Below, one piece after another: positions 1 to 9,198 of a DNA stretch of 64,000 nt. Both the position numbers and the translations under genes were made by a program. Below the pieces are notes generated by a model. The model ran no database searches. It had not been told where the DNA came from and was given only the letters and a program-made list of their open reading frames with translations. Source of the stretch: Saprospiraceae bacterium (GTDB taxonomy: Bacteria > Bacteroidota > Bacteroidia > Chitinophagales > Saprospiraceae); assembly GCA_027488855.1 (NCBI GenBank), contig JAIYAV010000158.1, positions 1 to 64,000 on the forward strand, in the 5' to 3' direction. Every line of letters starts with the position of its first letter. The first letter of the stretch is position 1.

Positions 1-757
1 AAAGGATACTGACCCGACTCACTTCGAGCACAGCCGGATAATCACATTTGATTAAGGCTTCCGAAATCTGCAACGTGCGTACAAACAGGTGCAGGCGATG
101 AGAGGTGTACTTGGAAAGGAAAGGCAAGAGTTCAGTATAATAATTACTCGTTTCAAGCGCTAAGTCTGGTTTTGGTGCCAGGGATTTTACAAAGTTAAGC
201 CTGATTTTCTCATAATAGGTTATCGCCACATTTTCCAGACGATGTGTCTCCTGATAGTGATTGTACAGCTGGGTATGCTGCTCAAATAGCACTGCGTCTC
301 CTTGTACACTAGCTGCTTCATGCTTTACAATGCTCAATAAAGACAAACAAATCTCTGTTAGCTCGAAATGAATGGCTTGAGGCAGGAGTTTCTCCGCTAA
401 TTGTGCCGCTAAGCGCAATTGACCCAATGTTTGTAAAATCTGAATGGCCATCCACTCCTTCTGAATGCTGAGATGGGCTTTTTGCAGGGAATAGAAATCT
501 TCATGTTCACCCGAAATGAAAAAAATATTGTTGAGCAATTTACGACGGAAAATACTTTTGAATTTGCGGAATCGCTCCGAAGTTGGATTGCCATCAAAAA
601 GATACTGTGCAGCTTGCTGATCAGAATTGATTTGGCCATTTGAAATTTGATGGAATAAATCGGTATAAGGGCTATCGCTACCTTCATTGGCTAGAATATC
701 AATTTTTTTTAATCGATAGCGGCTGAGTAATTCAACTAAGGGAATCAGGAGCTTCAT
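1..757 (-). CDS. Unknown helical protein, 3' end beyond the window edge
   Basis: An uninterrupted minus-strand frame runs from ATG at 757-755 to the window edge (252 codons, no stop), so the C-terminus is missing. The protein begins MKLLIPLVELLSRYRLKKID and is rich in Leu, Gln, Glu and His with no signal peptide or membrane segment. Amphipathic helices dominate (for example around KAHLSIQKEWMAIQILQTLG), which looks like an all-alpha, possibly TPR-like, cytoplasmic protein. I do not recognise the family and assign no function. It is transcribed in the same direction as the downstream-facing desaturase gene but is separated from it by a terminator. Real-gene status rests on the long open frame and sensible composition. 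Confidence 0.7.
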   Translation of the reverse strand, partial: MKLLIPLVELLSRYRLKKIDILANEGSDSPYTDLFHQISNGQINSDQQAAQYLFDGNPTSERFRKFKSIFRRKLLNNIFFISGEHEDFYSLQKAHLSIQKEWMAIQILQTLGQLRLAAQLAEKLLPQAIHFELTEICLSLLSIVKHEAASVQGDAVLFEQHTQLYNHYQETHRLENVAITYYEKIRLNFVKSLAPKPDLALETSNYYTELLPFLSKYTSHRLHLFVRTLQISEALIKCDYPAVLEVSRVSIL

Positions 758-865
758 TGGGAATTATTTACATCGATTCTATTTCCTTTAATTAGTTAAA
801 CTACCATTCTTTCAATATGTTCATCATCATCATCTTGCCAAAACATGAGAATAGGAAAATCCAAC

Positions 866-910
866 AAAAAATCCGCAGCCAGACGTTTGCGTCCAACTGC
901 GGATTTTATT
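866..910 (-). terminator. Intrinsic terminator after the hydroxylase gene
   Basis: Arms AAAATCCGCAG (868-878) and CTGCGGATTTT (897-907) are an exact 11-bp inverted repeat with an 18-nt loop. Read on the minus strand the stem is followed by a run of six T, as expected of a Rho-independent terminator. It lies 22 bases beyond the stop of the minus-strand fatty acid hydroxylase gene and upstream of the truncated gene at the window start. Confidence 0.75.
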
Positions 911-931
911 TACCCCTAAAAAAACGAAATA

Positions 932-1600
932 TCAGAGGTGATCGTTCACCACAATCTCTGCCGTCTTAATCCCCTTCTTCTTAGGCGTAGTGCCAAACAC
1001 ATAATCCCATAATGGCGACGAAACACCAAACATGGCATCCTCCGGGCTGTAATGGTGAATAGAGTGGTTGACCCACAAAGCTTTCAGGAAATTATTCGGA
1101 GCGCGGAAAATGTGTACCGAATAATGCACCAGCAAGTACATGGCATACCCCACCAGGAATCCCGCCAGGAACGAGAAGGAATACTTGTCCAGGATCAATT
1201 CAAAGATCAACAGCAAGATAGTGGCAATGGTGATGCTCAAAAAGGGAGGCATCGCCAAACGTTGTTTGTCCTTTGGATAATCATGGTGTACCCCGTGCAT
1301 TTTGTATTGCGCCTCTTTTTTGGCAGGAGTGTCCCCTTCCATGTGGTACACATAACGGTGAACCAGGTATTCCACATGGGTGAAAACCAACAAACCAGCA
1401 AAGAACAAACCCGTCACAACCGGCCAGCTCAGGTCAGTTTTTACGGTCGTGTAATACAATAAACAGGCTGAGTACACAAAAAATACCGATACAGGAATGG
1501 CGATATGTGTGCGGGTAAAACGATCGATCCACTTGTTTTTGAACAATGGAATCGAAACATCTTCATTCGACAAATAGGCTTGTTTTTTCTCAGTCTTCAT
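932..1600 (-). CDS. Fatty acid hydroxylase / sterol desaturase family membrane protein
   Basis: A 222-residue membrane di-iron oxygenase. Its histidine clusters are those of the fatty acid hydroxylase superfamily: H75/H81/H86 in HVEYLVHRYVYH, H102/H105/H106 in HGVHHDYP, H159/H163 in HYSVH, and H179/H182/H183 in NHSIHH. Together they would bind two irons facing the cytoplasm. Hydrophobic segments lie near residues 33-50, 60-78, 120-137 and 143-160. The motif spacing resembles Scs7-type fatty acid 2-hydroxylases, which in Bacteroidota would act on sphingolipid or other acyl chains; the substrate is inferred, not shown. The gene is monocistronic, with a good Bacteroidota promoter 31-61 bases upstream and a clear terminator downstream. 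Confidence 0.85.
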   Translation of the reverse strand: MKTEKKQAYLSNEDVSIPLFKNKWIDRFTRTHIAIPVSVFFVYSACLLYYTTVKTDLSWPVVTGLFFAGLLVFTHVEYLVHRYVYHMEGDTPAKKEAQYKMHGVHHDYPKDKQRLAMPPFLSITIATILLLIFELILDKYSFSFLAGFLVGYAMYLLVHYSVHIFRAPNNFLKALWVNHSIHHYSPEDAMFGVSSPLWDYVFGTTPKKKGIKTAEIVVNDHL

Positions 1601-1630
1601 ATGTTAGGTCGGAAATTTATAAATCCGTCG

Positions 1631-1661
1631 CAAAAATAAGCGCCGGAAATGGAATTGTCAA
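1631..1661 (-). promoter_or_regulatory. Bacteroidota-type promoter for the hydroxylase gene
   Basis: On the minus strand TTG (1661-1659) is followed after 20 nt by TATTTTTG (1638-1631), matching the TTG/TAnnTTTG pattern of Bacteroidota housekeeping promoters. The expected start of transcription lies about 25 nt before the ATG at 1600. Confidence 0.65.
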
Positions 1662-1681
1662 GGTAATAAAAGTCACTGTGA

Positions 1682-1760
1682 AGTTGGAAAGTTGAAAGGT
1701 TGAATGGTTGAAGCTACCGCAGCAACTTAGACGCTACCTTTCTCAACTCCTCAACTTTCA
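1682..1760. repeat. GTTGAA-type palindrome at the end of the PLP synthase gene
   Basis: The left side repeats GTTGAAAG-like units (AGTTGGAAAGTTGAAAGGTT and on); the right side carries the complement, TCTCAACTCCTCAACTTTCA. The match between arms is only moderate. The TGA stop of the PLP gene (1760-1758) is the outer edge of the right arm. The loop holds CCGCAG-3 nt-CTTAGACG (1717-1733), and the same arrangement with identical spacing appears, on the other strand, in the loop of the palindrome after thrS (14377-14393). Shared arm and loop motifs make these two members of one element family. Confidence 0.65.
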
Positions 1761-2942
1761 GAGCCCCAGCGTTTGCCGCGTCAAGCGAATGTATTTTTTG
1801 TACTTCAAACGATACGTCCGATAGTATTTGATGTAGCGATCGCGCATGGCTTCGTAGCTGTAAAAATAAGAGCTCGAGCTGCTGGTTCCTTCCGTGGGTT
1901 CTGGATGTTCGTGGTGAATCAGCGGCGGCGTACTGCCCACTGAGCTGGCTGCTTCGGAAGGCACAGATTCCATCCAGCCTTGTTGAACCATCCAGTCGTC
2001 GTTGAATACCTTGCCCAGATACCGGGAGCCGTGGTCGGAGAATAGCGTCACCACCACATCGTCTTCGGTAAGGGTATCCGCAATTTCAAACACCGCCTGC
2101 ATCGCCGAACCACTGGAGTAGCCCACCATCAGTCCTTCGTATTTCGCCAGATCCCGCACTTGGAATGCGCTGTCTTTGTCGGTCACTTTGATGAAATCAT
2201 CCACCAGTTCAAAGTTCATGTTGTGGGGAATGATGTTTTTCCCCAAACCTTCTACTCTGTAAGGTTTGATTTCGTTGGGGTCGTATTCATGGGTTTCCCA
2301 GAATTTTTTCAGAACAGAGCCATACGCATCCACCCCAATGATTTTGATGTTGGGATTTTTTTCCTTCAAGAACCTAGCTGTTCCCGAAAGGGTGCCACCC
2401 GTGCCTGCACAGCAAACGTAGTGGGTGATTTTGCCCTGGGTTTGTGCCCAAATTTCTGGCCCGGTGGAGCGGTAATGCGCTTCAGCGTTATCCGGGTTAA
2501 AGTTTTGAGCCAGATAAAAAGAGTTGGGCGTTTCGTGTGCGATGCGCTCTGCGACCGAATAATAGGAACGAGGGTCGGCGGGCTCTACATCTACCGGGCA
2601 GATGACGACATCCGCACCCATTGATTTGAGGAGGGAAATTTTTTCCTGCGACGCTTTGCTCGTGAGGGTAAGGATGCAGCGGTAGCCCTTAATGGCGCTC
2701 ACCATTGCGATACTGAAACCCGTGTTGCCAGAAGTTGCTTCTATGATCGTACCACCCGGTTTGAGCTTGCCGCTGCGCTCCGCTTCTTCGATCATGAATA
2801 GGGCGATGCGATCTTTGGCGCTTTGCCCTGGGTTGTAGGATTCTACCTTTGCGAATACCTTGGCTGGAATTCCCTGCGCAATACGATTCATCCGAATCAG
2901 TGGGGTATTGCCTATGGTCGCCAGAACGTTTTCGTAATGCAT
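1758..2942 (-). CDS. PLP-dependent cysteine synthase / cystathionine beta-synthase-like enzyme
   Basis: A 394-residue fold-type II PLP enzyme. IGNTPLIRM opens the domain; the PLP lysine is K43 in NPGQSAKDR; EATSGNTG (69-75) is the substrate loop and CCAGTGGTLSG the phosphate-binding loop. A catalytic domain without CBS regulatory domains fits bacterial cystathionine beta-synthase or O-acetylserine sulfhydrylase; the insertions and VEGLGKN motif favour the cystathionine synthase branch. Product choice is not certain. The last 70 or so residues are an odd tail: a Ser/Pro/Glu/His-rich stretch with a run of five serines, then a Tyr/Lys/Arg-rich helix. The stop codon lies at the outer edge of a palindromic repeat. 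Together with metY and ahcY elsewhere in the window it points to homocysteine/cysteine interconversion. Confidence 0.8.
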   Translation of the reverse strand: MHYENVLATIGNTPLIRMNRIAQGIPAKVFAKVESYNPGQSAKDRIALFMIEEAERSGKLKPGGTIIEATSGNTGFSIAMVSAIKGYRCILTLTSKASQEKISLLKSMGADVVICPVDVEPADPRSYYSVAERIAHETPNSFYLAQNFNPDNAEAHYRSTGPEIWAQTQGKITHYVCCAGTGGTLSGTARFLKEKNPNIKIIGVDAYGSVLKKFWETHEYDPNEIKPYRVEGLGKNIIPHNMNFELVDDFIKVTDKDSAFQVRDLAKYEGLMVGYSSGSAMQAVFEIADTLTEDDVVVTLFSDHGSRYLGKVFNDDWMVQQGWMESVPSEAASSVGSTPPLIHHEHPEPTEGTSSSSSYFYSYEAMRDRYIKYYRTYRLKYKKYIRLTRQTLGL

Positions 2943-3081
2943 AAGCGCTCTTTTGGTTAAATAGTTAAGGTTAATGGCACATTATCAGGCAAGTTCACGG
3001 GAAATTGAGTACAAAAATAGTAAAAAATACTTAGTTGAATATCATCCCAATCTTTTAGTGAGGTGATTCCACAAGTGTTGC

Positions 3082-3089
3082 TATATTTG
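3082..3089 (+). promoter_or_regulatory. Possible -7 promoter element before the Nudix gene
   Basis: TATATTTG matches the TAnnTTTG element of Bacteroidota promoters and lies about 60 nt upstream of the ATG. No convincing TTG at the expected distance is visible, so support is partial. Confidence 0.4.
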
Positions 3090-3151
3090 GCCCTGGTGTA
3101 GACGCTGATTTTTGACAGCAGATACATTCATGTTCTCAAACTCGTTATCGA

Positions 3152-3583
3152 ATGGACATAGTAGGCAACATCAATGTAAAGGCGCGCTTAATCTTGTACC
3201 ACAAAGGTCAAATCTTGCTTTTGAAGCAAACCAAACCCAATGGCGGCAACTACACCCTTGTCGGGGGCAATGTAGAATTGCGTGAATCAGCCCGGCAATC
3301 AGTCATCCGCGAAAGCTTTGAAGAAGCCGGGATTTTACTCAAACCCGAAGACCTTCATTTGGTTCATGTATTGCACAAAATCAAGAAACAACAGCAGCGC
3401 ATCGTCATGTACTTCAAAGCTTACTATTGGGAAGGGGAGCTCAAAGCCAAAGAAACCCACAAGTTCAAAGAAGCAGAATGGTTTTACCTCGATAATTTGC
3501 CTAAAAACCTCACCCAAACCGTTCGGCATGTACTGGACGAGTACCGCGAAGGAAATTTTTACTCAGAGGTACTGACAAAATAG
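3152..3583 (+). CDS. Nudix hydrolase
   Basis: A 143-residue single-domain Nudix protein. The Nudix box G39-x5-E45-x7-R53-E54-x2-E57-E58-x-G60 is complete, so metal-dependent hydrolysis of a nucleoside diphosphate-linked substrate is expected. The substrate cannot be read from the sequence; the closest general match is to the MutT-like/ADP-ribose group. No signal peptide, so cytoplasmic. The next gene on the same strand starts 58 bases after the stop but has its own TATATTTG element, so the gene probably stands alone. Confidence 0.85.
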   Translation: MDIVGNINVKARLILYHKGQILLLKQTKPNGGNYTLVGGNVELRESARQSVIRESFEEAGILLKPEDLHLVHVLHKIKKQQQRIVMYFKAYYWEGELKAKETHKFKEAEWFYLDNLPKNLTQTVRHVLDEYREGNFYSEVLTK

Positions 3584-3604
3584 CTAAACTTAATCAGGGT
3601 TGCT

Positions 3605-3612
3605 TATATTTG
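3605..3612 (+). promoter_or_regulatory. Possible -7 promoter element before the BNR-repeat gene
   Basis: TATATTTG lies 29-36 nt upstream of the ATG at 3641, the usual place for a Bacteroidota -7 element. The upstream TTG is not evident. Confidence 0.4.
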
Positions 3613-3640
3613 GTCAGGCTCTACACAACTGACCAAAAAT

Positions 3641-6600
3641 ATGAAAAAACTGTATCATTTCGCACTGCTGGGTTTACTCTTGCTCAGCGTCAATCTTTGG
3701 GGGCAAAAAAAGAAAACAACGCCCCCCACTGCTGCACCTGCACCAGTCGTTACCAATACTTTTGATGCCAAAAACTTCGCCGGGCTGCGCTGGCGCAACA
3801 TTGGCCCCTTCCGTGGTGGTCGCTCCAATGCCGTAACTGGCGTAATCGGCAACGACAACCTCTATTATTGTGGCTACACCGGCGGTGGCATCTGGAAAAC
3901 CGAAGACGGCGGCCTGAACTGGGCCAATATCTCCGACGGCCAATTCAAATCCACTACCGTGGGCGACATCGCCGTTGCGGAATCAGATCCCAACGTGATC
4001 TACGCAGGTATGGGCGAGCACGCTGTTCGTGGCGTGATGACCACTTACGGCGATGGGGTATACAAATCGGTTGACGCAGGCAAAACCTGGAAAAACATCG
4101 GTTTGGAAAAAACCCGCCACATCTCCGACGTCGTCATCCATCCCCAAAACTCCGATGTGGTGTACGTGGCCGCTCAAGGTGCCTTGCATGGCCCCAACGA
4201 AGAGCGGGGCATCTACAAATCTACCGATGGGGGCACCACCTGGAAAAAAGTCCTCTTCGTTGACGAAAACTCCGGTGCCTCCAGCCTGAGCATGGATCAT
4301 AGCAACCCCCGCATTTTGTACGCTGCCACCTGGCAGCACCGCCGCACGCCCTGGAAGGTGGAAAGTGGTGGCCCGGGCTCCAGCCTCTGGAAGTCGACCG
4401 ACGGAGGGGAAAGTTGGAAAAAAATCAACGAAGGTTTGCCAAAAGATCTAGGCAAAATGGGTATTTCCGTTTCCCCAGTCAACCCCAACCGGGTTTTTGC
4501 CATTGTGGAAGCGGAAAAAAGCAAGTCGGGGCTATACCGTTCCGACAACGGCGGGGAATCCTGGACTTTGCTGAGCTCCGACCAAAACATCAATTCCCGT
4601 TCCTGGTATTACATGGAAGTATTTGCCGATCCCGTCAATGCCGATGTGGTCTATGTGCTCAATGCACCCATGACCCGCTCGATCGACGGCGGCCGCACCT
4701 TCAGCACCATCCGGGTGGGCCACGGGGATACGCACGATCTTTGGATCAACCCCCTCAACAACCAAAATATGATTCTGGGTGACGACGGCGGCGGAGAAAT
4801 TTCCTTCAACGCTGGTCGCACCTGGTCCACCCAGGGCAATCAACCCACCGCTCAGTTTTACCGCGTCAACACCGATAACCTTTTCCCTTACCGGGTGTAT
4901 GGCGGGCAACAAGACAACACTTCGGTAGTCATTTCCAGCCGCAACAATGGCTCGGATATCGGCGTCACCGATTGGTTCATCGGCCCGGGTTGTGAAAGCG
5001 CCTTCGTCGCTTTTGACCAAAACAATCCACAAGTACTATTGGGCGGCTGTTATCAAGGCATCATCGAGGCCCTGGATACCCGCACCAACGAGAGCAAGGA
5101 CATCATGGCCTATTCCGCGCTCAACCTGGCCAATCCGCCCAAAAAGATGAAGTACCGCTTCAACTGGAATGCCCCGATCATCAGCTCGCCGCATGATCCC
5201 AAGGTGGTCTACCATACCGGCAACGTGGTGCTGCGCACCCGCGATGGCGGAATCAGCTGGGAAAAAATCAGCCCCGACCTCACCCGCAACGATACCACGA
5301 AGCAGGAAGTAGGCGGTGGCCCTTTCACCAATGAAGGCGCTGGCGGCGAAAACTACAACACCATTTATTACCTGATCGAATCCAGTTTGGAAAAAGGGGT
5401 GATTTATACTGGCTCGGACTGTGGGCTCGTACACGTGAGCCGCGATGATGGCCGTACCTGGACCAATATTACGCCCAAAGACCTGGCTGAATGTTTGATC
5501 CAGTCCATCGAGGTTTCCCCTCACGACCCGGGCACTGCCTACATCTGTGGCACACGATACAAATTCAACGACTTTGTCTCGTATACCTACAAAACCACCG
5601 ATTACGGCAAGAGCTGGGTGAAAATTGCCACGGGCATCGACACGGATGATTTCATCAAAGTCATTCGCGAAGACAAAGTGGTCAAGGGCTTGCTGTACGC
5701 CGGAGCGGAGCGGGGCTTTTACCTCTCCACCGATGGCGGGATGCAGTGGAACCGTTTGCAACTCAATTTACCAATCGTACCCGTCACCGACCTGCAAATT
5801 CGCAACAACGACCTGGTCGCCTCTACCGCTGGTCGGGCCTTCTGGATTTTTGACGACCTGGGTGCTTTCCAACAGGCCAAGGGTGTGGTCGGCAGCTCGA
5901 CGGTTCAGCTGTTCAAACCCCAGGCTACCCGCCGCTACAGTGGAGGTTCGTCTTACCTCTCGGGTGAAGGTGCCCCCGGCGTAGGGATGAACCCGGCCGA
6001 AGGTGTCATTTTTGATTATTACCTCAAAGAAAAAGCCGACACCAATACGCTGCGGGTGGAAATTCTGGACGCAACGGGTAAGGTAATCCGCAAGTTGAGC
6101 AACAAAAAAGATGAAAACTACAAGCGTTATCCCGGTGGCCCCGCTCCGGAACCCGTTTTACCCGCTGCTGCTGGTGTGAACCGTTTCGCCTGGGATTTCC
6201 GCACCGATGGCCTGACTGATGTACCGGGCGTGTTCATTTATGGCGATTACCGAGGGCACCGGGTTGCTCCTGGAATGTACAAAATCCGCCTGAGCCACCG
6301 TGGGCAAGTATTGGAACAAGCCGTAGAGGTTTTGCCCGATCCTCGCATCAACGTCAGCCCTTCCGACTGGCAGGCTCAGCAAAGCATGTTGCAAAAATTG
6401 GCTGAACAAATCAACACAATTCACCAGTCGGTGATGCAATTGCGCAAAGTCCGCAAACAACTGGATGCTTACAACGAAGTGCTCAAAGACAATAAAGCCG
6501 CCGCTGACTTGTTGAAAAAAGGCCAGGATTTGGTCAAAAAAATCAACGACCTGGAAAGTGAACTGGTAGAACCGCGCACCAAAAACGGCCAGGATGTGAT

Positions 6601-6814
6601 CAACTGGCCCAGCAAACTCAGCGCCGAACTCTTCACCGTACGGGGTAGGGTGGATGTACACGATCCGCGCATCACCCAGGGCAACCGCGATCGTTTTGCG
6701 GATTTGAGCGCAGAATGGGCCAAGCAACAGCAAGGTTTGCAGAATCTGAAGAAGGAGATTCAGGGGTACAACGAGGAGTTTAAGAAGCAGGGGATTCCGG
6801 CTTTGGTGGAATGA
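3641..6814 (+). CDS. Secreted BNR/Asp-box beta-propeller protein (VPS10/sortilin-like)
   Basis: A 1057-residue exported protein. [21 protein letters not shown] is a signal peptide. Residues from about 45 to 750 contain many Asp-box signatures (S-x-D-x-G-x-T/S-W): [72 protein letters not shown]. These build two beta-propellers like VPS10/sortilin domains and bacterial WD40/YVTN/BNR-like exported proteins. The last 250 residues contain an Ig-like region and a helical, coiled-coil-like segment (about 915-1050, Gln/Lys/Glu rich). There is no T9SS tail, so it may stay periplasmic. No catalytic residues can be assigned. The TGA stop directly abuts a palindromic repeat. Confidence 0.8.
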   Translation: MKKLYHFALLGLLLLSVNLWGQKKKTTPPTAAPAPVVTNTFDAKNFAGLRWRNIGPFRGGRSNAVTGVIGNDNLYYCGYTGGGIWKTEDGGLNWANISDGQFKSTTVGDIAVAESDPNVIYAGMGEHAVRGVMTTYGDGVYKSVDAGKTWKNIGLEKTRHISDVVIHPQNSDVVYVAAQGALHGPNEERGIYKSTDGGTTWKKVLFVDENSGASSLSMDHSNPRILYAATWQHRRTPWKVESGGPGSSLWKSTDGGESWKKINEGLPKDLGKMGISVSPVNPNRVFAIVEAEKSKSGLYRSDNGGESWTLLSSDQNINSRSWYYMEVFADPVNADVVYVLNAPMTRSIDGGRTFSTIRVGHGDTHDLWINPLNNQNMILGDDGGGEISFNAGRTWSTQGNQPTAQFYRVNTDNLFPYRVYGGQQDNTSVVISSRNNGSDIGVTDWFIGPGCESAFVAFDQNNPQVLLGGCYQGIIEALDTRTNESKDIMAYSALNLANPPKKMKYRFNWNAPIISSPHDPKVVYHTGNVVLRTRDGGISWEKISPDLTRNDTTKQEVGGGPFTNEGAGGENYNTIYYLIESSLEKGVIYTGSDCGLVHVSRDDGRTWTNITPKDLAECLIQSIEVSPHDPGTAYICGTRYKFNDFVSYTYKTTDYGKSWVKIATGIDTDDFIKVIREDKVVKGLLYAGAERGFYLSTDGGMQWNRLQLNLPIVPVTDLQIRNNDLVASTAGRAFWIFDDLGAFQQAKGVVGSSTVQLFKPQATRRYSGGSSYLSGEGAPGVGMNPAEGVIFDYYLKEKADTNTLRVEILDATGKVIRKLSNKKDENYKRYPGGPAPEPVLPAAAGVNRFAWDFRTDGLTDVPGVFIYGDYRGHRVAPGMYKIRLSHRGQVLEQAVEVLPDPRINVSPSDWQAQQSMLQKLAEQINTIHQSVMQLRKVRKQLDAYNEVLKDNKAAADLLKKGQDLVKKINDLESELVEPRTKNGQDVINWPSKLSAELFTVRGRVDVHDPRITQGNRDRFADLSAEWAKQQQGLQNLKKEIQGYNEEFKKQGIPALVE

Positions 6815-6818
6815 GTTG

Positions 6819-6974
6819 AATGATGAATAATTCGAATGACGAATGACGAATGGGGTGGTAGCACCTGAAATTTTTTGGAAACGCAAGATTGGAGTTCCAT
6901 ATGTTTGTAGTCCCCAATAAAAATTAAAGGCAACGCTCCAAATTCGTCATTCGTCATTCGAAAAATTCGTCATT
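6819..6974. repeat. GAATGAC-type palindrome between convergent genes
   Basis: Left arm 6819-6851 and right arm 6942-6974 are inverted copies (about 30 of 33 positions allowing one gap). Both are built from tandem GAATGAC units, for example CGAATGACGAATGACGAAT. The left arm begins five bases after the stop of the BNR gene. The right arm contains the stop codon and the last codons (MTNFSNDE) of the convergent GNAT gene. The 90-nt loop has no obvious gene. Confidence 0.75.
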
Positions 6975-7414
6975 TGATAAACATCCGGATTGTGCACTTC
7001 CATCCAGCTTGCCGGACTAGCAATGGGTTTCCAGCCATACTGCGCATACAAACCATGCGCATCGCTGGTAGCCAGAATCCAGCGCCGCAGTCCTTGCAAT
7101 TCGGGGTGCTCCGTGATGGTTTCCATCAACCATTTGGATAAACCCTGGCCGCGATGCGCCTCCAGAATGTAAACATCGCCCAGGTAAGCAAAGATGGAAA
7201 AGTCGGAAATAATGCGGGCATAACCCACTTGTTCCTCGCCGCAAAGGACGATAAAAGTGAGCGAGTGCTGTGCAGCTTTTCTTACCGTTTCGAAGGGAAT
7301 TCCACGACTCCAATACGATTCTTTGGACAAATACTGGTGCACAGCATGCAAGTCCAAACGCGCTTTGTCTGTGGTAATGAGGTAATTGTCACGAGTGACC
7401 GAAATGTTTTTCAT
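6947..7414 (-). CDS. GNAT family N-acetyltransferase
   Basis: A 155-residue acyl-CoA-dependent N-acetyltransferase. The acetyl-CoA site motif is visible in AHRGQGLSKWLME (the R/Q-x-x-G-x-G/A signature) after the strand VGYARIISDFSIFAYLGDVYI; the C-terminal YAQYGWKPI is the usual GNAT beta6-beta7 element. Substrate unknown. I choose ATG at 7414 rather than a longer frame to 7507, because a strong promoter (7434-7465) lies between the two and the protein then starts MKNISVTRDNYLI. The last eight residues, MTNFSNDE, are encoded by the right arm of a palindromic repeat, so the original C-terminus may have been replaced or extended by that element. Confidence 0.8.
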   Translation of the reverse strand: MKNISVTRDNYLITTDKARLDLHAVHQYLSKESYWSRGIPFETVRKAAQHSLTFIVLCGEEQVGYARIISDFSIFAYLGDVYILEAHRGQGLSKWLMETITEHPELQGLRRWILATSDAHGLYAQYGWKPIASPASWMEVHNPDVYQMTNFSNDE

Positions 7415-7433
7415 AAGTTGAGCTGAATTGAAA

Positions 7434-7465
7434 CAAATGTACTGATTCACGAAAACTAATTCCAA
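7434..7465 (-). promoter_or_regulatory. Bacteroidota-type promoter for the GNAT gene
   Basis: Minus-strand TTG (7465-7463) and TACATTTG (7441-7434) are separated by 21 nt. The inferred transcription start lies about 15 nt before ATG 7414 and decides that start over the longer open frame. Confidence 0.65.
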
Positions 7466-7534
7466 ACTGTCTCCACCGCTACATTTCAAGTGCTGTAATA
7501 GTTCCATTTTGCAGTCACAATTTTGATCGCTTGT

Positions 7535-8560
7535 ATGTTCAGAGACACCATAACGATATTAACCTTGATGCTGTGTTTCTCCAGCGTCGCCCTCTCCCAG
7601 GGCACCCATACTCCGGCGGAGTTGGGTAAAGTTGCGTGGGTGCGTGATTTCGAACAAGGCTTGGCGCGGGCCAAAAAGGAACAAAAACCAGTGTTTTTGC
7701 TTTTTCAGGAAGTGCCCGGATGTAGCACTTGTCAGCGTTATGGCGCTGAAGTGCTGAGCCATCCCCTCATTGCCGAAGCCATCGAATCCCTGTTCGTCCC
7801 CGTAGCGATTTACAACAACAAAGGTGGTAAAGACGCCGAAGTGCTCAAATTTTACAATGAACCTGCCTGGAACAATCCGGTTGTACGCATTGTGGATGCG
7901 GGTAAAAAGAACCTGGCCGAGCGCGTTTCCGGAAATTATACACCCCTGGCGGTGTTGAATTCAATGTTGGTTGCGCTGGAAAAAAGCAACCTCGTCGTAC
8001 CCACTTACCTGGCTTTGTTGCGGGAAGAACTCCAGAGCAAAGCCTTGGGCACTAAAACAGTTACTTTATCCATGTACTGTTTTTGGACTGGCGAAAAAGA
8101 ACTGGGCAAAATTCCTGGAATAGTGTCCACCGAAGCTGGATTTATGGGGGGCCGGGAAGTTGTCAATGTGGAGTACAATCCCCGCTTGCTTTCTTTTGAA
8201 AACCTGATTGAATCGGGGAGTAAAGTGAAATGTGCCGATGGGGTTTTTACCGCTGATGCACAAGAGCAAGTCAAAGTAGAAAAGGTCTTGGGAAAAGGCA
8301 AAGTGAAAGAACCTTCAACTTATCGCCCCGATCCCGAAAGTAAATATTACCTTTATCAAAGTCATTATCGATTTCTGCCGATGACGGAGTTGCAAGCGGC
8401 GCGCGCCAATAGCCTTTTGGCTGGAGGCAAGTCGCCAGAAGAGGTGTTGTCGCCTCGGCAGATTGAACTGGCGCGCCAAATCAAGGCCAATCCAAAGAAG
8501 AATTGGAAGCCCGTGATTGGCAAAAGCGTCACCGAGTCCTGGCCCTGGCCAACGGCTTGA
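7535..8560 (+). CDS. Secreted VPGC-type thioredoxin-like protein fused to an MsrA-like domain
   Basis: A 341-residue exported protein counted from ATG 7535 (the longer frame opens with TTG). Residues 1-22 are a signal peptide (TILTLMLCFSSVALSQ). An N-terminal thioredoxin-like domain carries VPGCSTC (60-66), the Cys form of the VPGU motif known from selenoprotein relatives. A second domain resembles methionine sulfoxide reductase A: YCFW (181-184) in place of GCFW, then IPGIVSTEAGFMGG and VEYNPRLLSFENL, close to the MsrA pattern. The MsrA catalytic Cys is kept but the preceding Gly is Tyr. The C-terminal segment (YYLYQSHYRFLPMTELQAARAN) also matches the end of MsrA. A self-contained periplasmic repair enzyme, with reductant and reductase in one chain, is the natural inference. 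Confidence 0.75.
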   Translation: MFRDTITILTLMLCFSSVALSQGTHTPAELGKVAWVRDFEQGLARAKKEQKPVFLLFQEVPGCSTCQRYGAEVLSHPLIAEAIESLFVPVAIYNNKGGKDAEVLKFYNEPAWNNPVVRIVDAGKKNLAERVSGNYTPLAVLNSMLVALEKSNLVVPTYLALLREELQSKALGTKTVTLSMYCFWTGEKELGKIPGIVSTEAGFMGGREVVNVEYNPRLLSFENLIESGSKVKCADGVFTADAQEQVKVEKVLGKGKVKEPSTYRPDPESKYYLYQSHYRFLPMTELQAARANSLLAGGKSPEEVLSPRQIELARQIKANPKKNWKPVIGKSVTESWPWPTA

Positions 8561-8597
8561 CCTAGGTTGATTTAGAGTTAGAGTACCCAATATCATT

Positions 8598-8629
8598 GCC
8601 GACTACCAGATGTAGTCGGCCTTTTTTTT
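8598..8629 (+). terminator. Intrinsic terminator after the thioredoxin-MsrA gene
   Basis: GCCGACTAC (8598-8606) and GTAGTCGGC (8612-8620) form a perfect 9-bp stem with a 5-nt loop, followed by C and eight T. This is a classical Rho-independent terminator 38 bases past the stop codon. Confidence 0.9.
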
Positions 8630-8712
8630 GCCCGCCAATGTACACTTACCCAATTATTTTATGCGTTTGACTGCTGATCTACTCTCCCAAGTAACACCCA
8701 AATTTTAATCAA

Positions 8713-9171
8713 ATGAAAAAGATCCTATTCGTTTTACCCTTCGTCTTGCTGGGACTGAGTAAGGTTGCCGTCCACGCACAGGTAAAAAGTGGCAGTGTTG
8801 GTATTGGTTTACAGGTCGGTGACCCGAGCGGTTTGACCTTGAAGTTTTACAATGGAAGCAAAGCTTCGGTCGATATTTTAGCCGCCTGGGACTTGAACGA
8901 TTATTTGTTCGTCAATGTCCACGCCTTGTACCACAAACCACTGGGCGGTGCCCGTAATGTCAATTTCTTTTATGGCCCTGGGGCCTTCATTTCTTTTTAT
9001 GAGCGCGGCCGCTACGAAGATTACATTGGTGCGGGCATCAGTGGCAACTTTGGGTTGAATGTGTTTTTTGACCGCTTCGAACTTTTCGCGCAGATCACGC
9101 CAAGGTTGCAGGTACTCGAATTCACCGATGGTGATTTGGGGGGAGGGGTCGGATTGCGGTTTTATTTTTGA
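8713..9171 (+). CDS. Small outer membrane beta-barrel protein
   Basis: A 152-residue exported protein. MKKILFVLPFVLLGLSKVAVHAQ is a signal peptide. The mature part alternates short amphipathic strands (VGIGLQVG, GLTLKFYN, FVNVHALYH, AFISFYE, YIGAGISGNFGLNVFF, ELFAQITPRLQVLEF) and ends GGGVGLRFYF with a terminal Phe, the usual BAM recognition pattern of an OM beta-barrel. An eight-stranded barrel is plausible for the length. No function is assigned. It follows a strong terminator, so it has its own transcript, and it converges on the TMTC-like gene across a long palindrome. Confidence 0.7.
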   Translation: MKKILFVLPFVLLGLSKVAVHAQVKSGSVGIGLQVGDPSGLTLKFYNGSKASVDILAAWDLNDYLFVNVHALYHKPLGGARNVNFFYGPGAFISFYERGRYEDYIGAGISGNFGLNVFFDRFELFAQITPRLQVLEFTDGDLGGGVGLRFYF

Positions 9172-9198
9172 GGTGACGAGTGGAACTAATTTCCAATC

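Noticed and set aside
7523-7534. TTG start for the thioredoxin-MsrA protein
   Set aside because: ATG four codons later directly opens the signal peptide.
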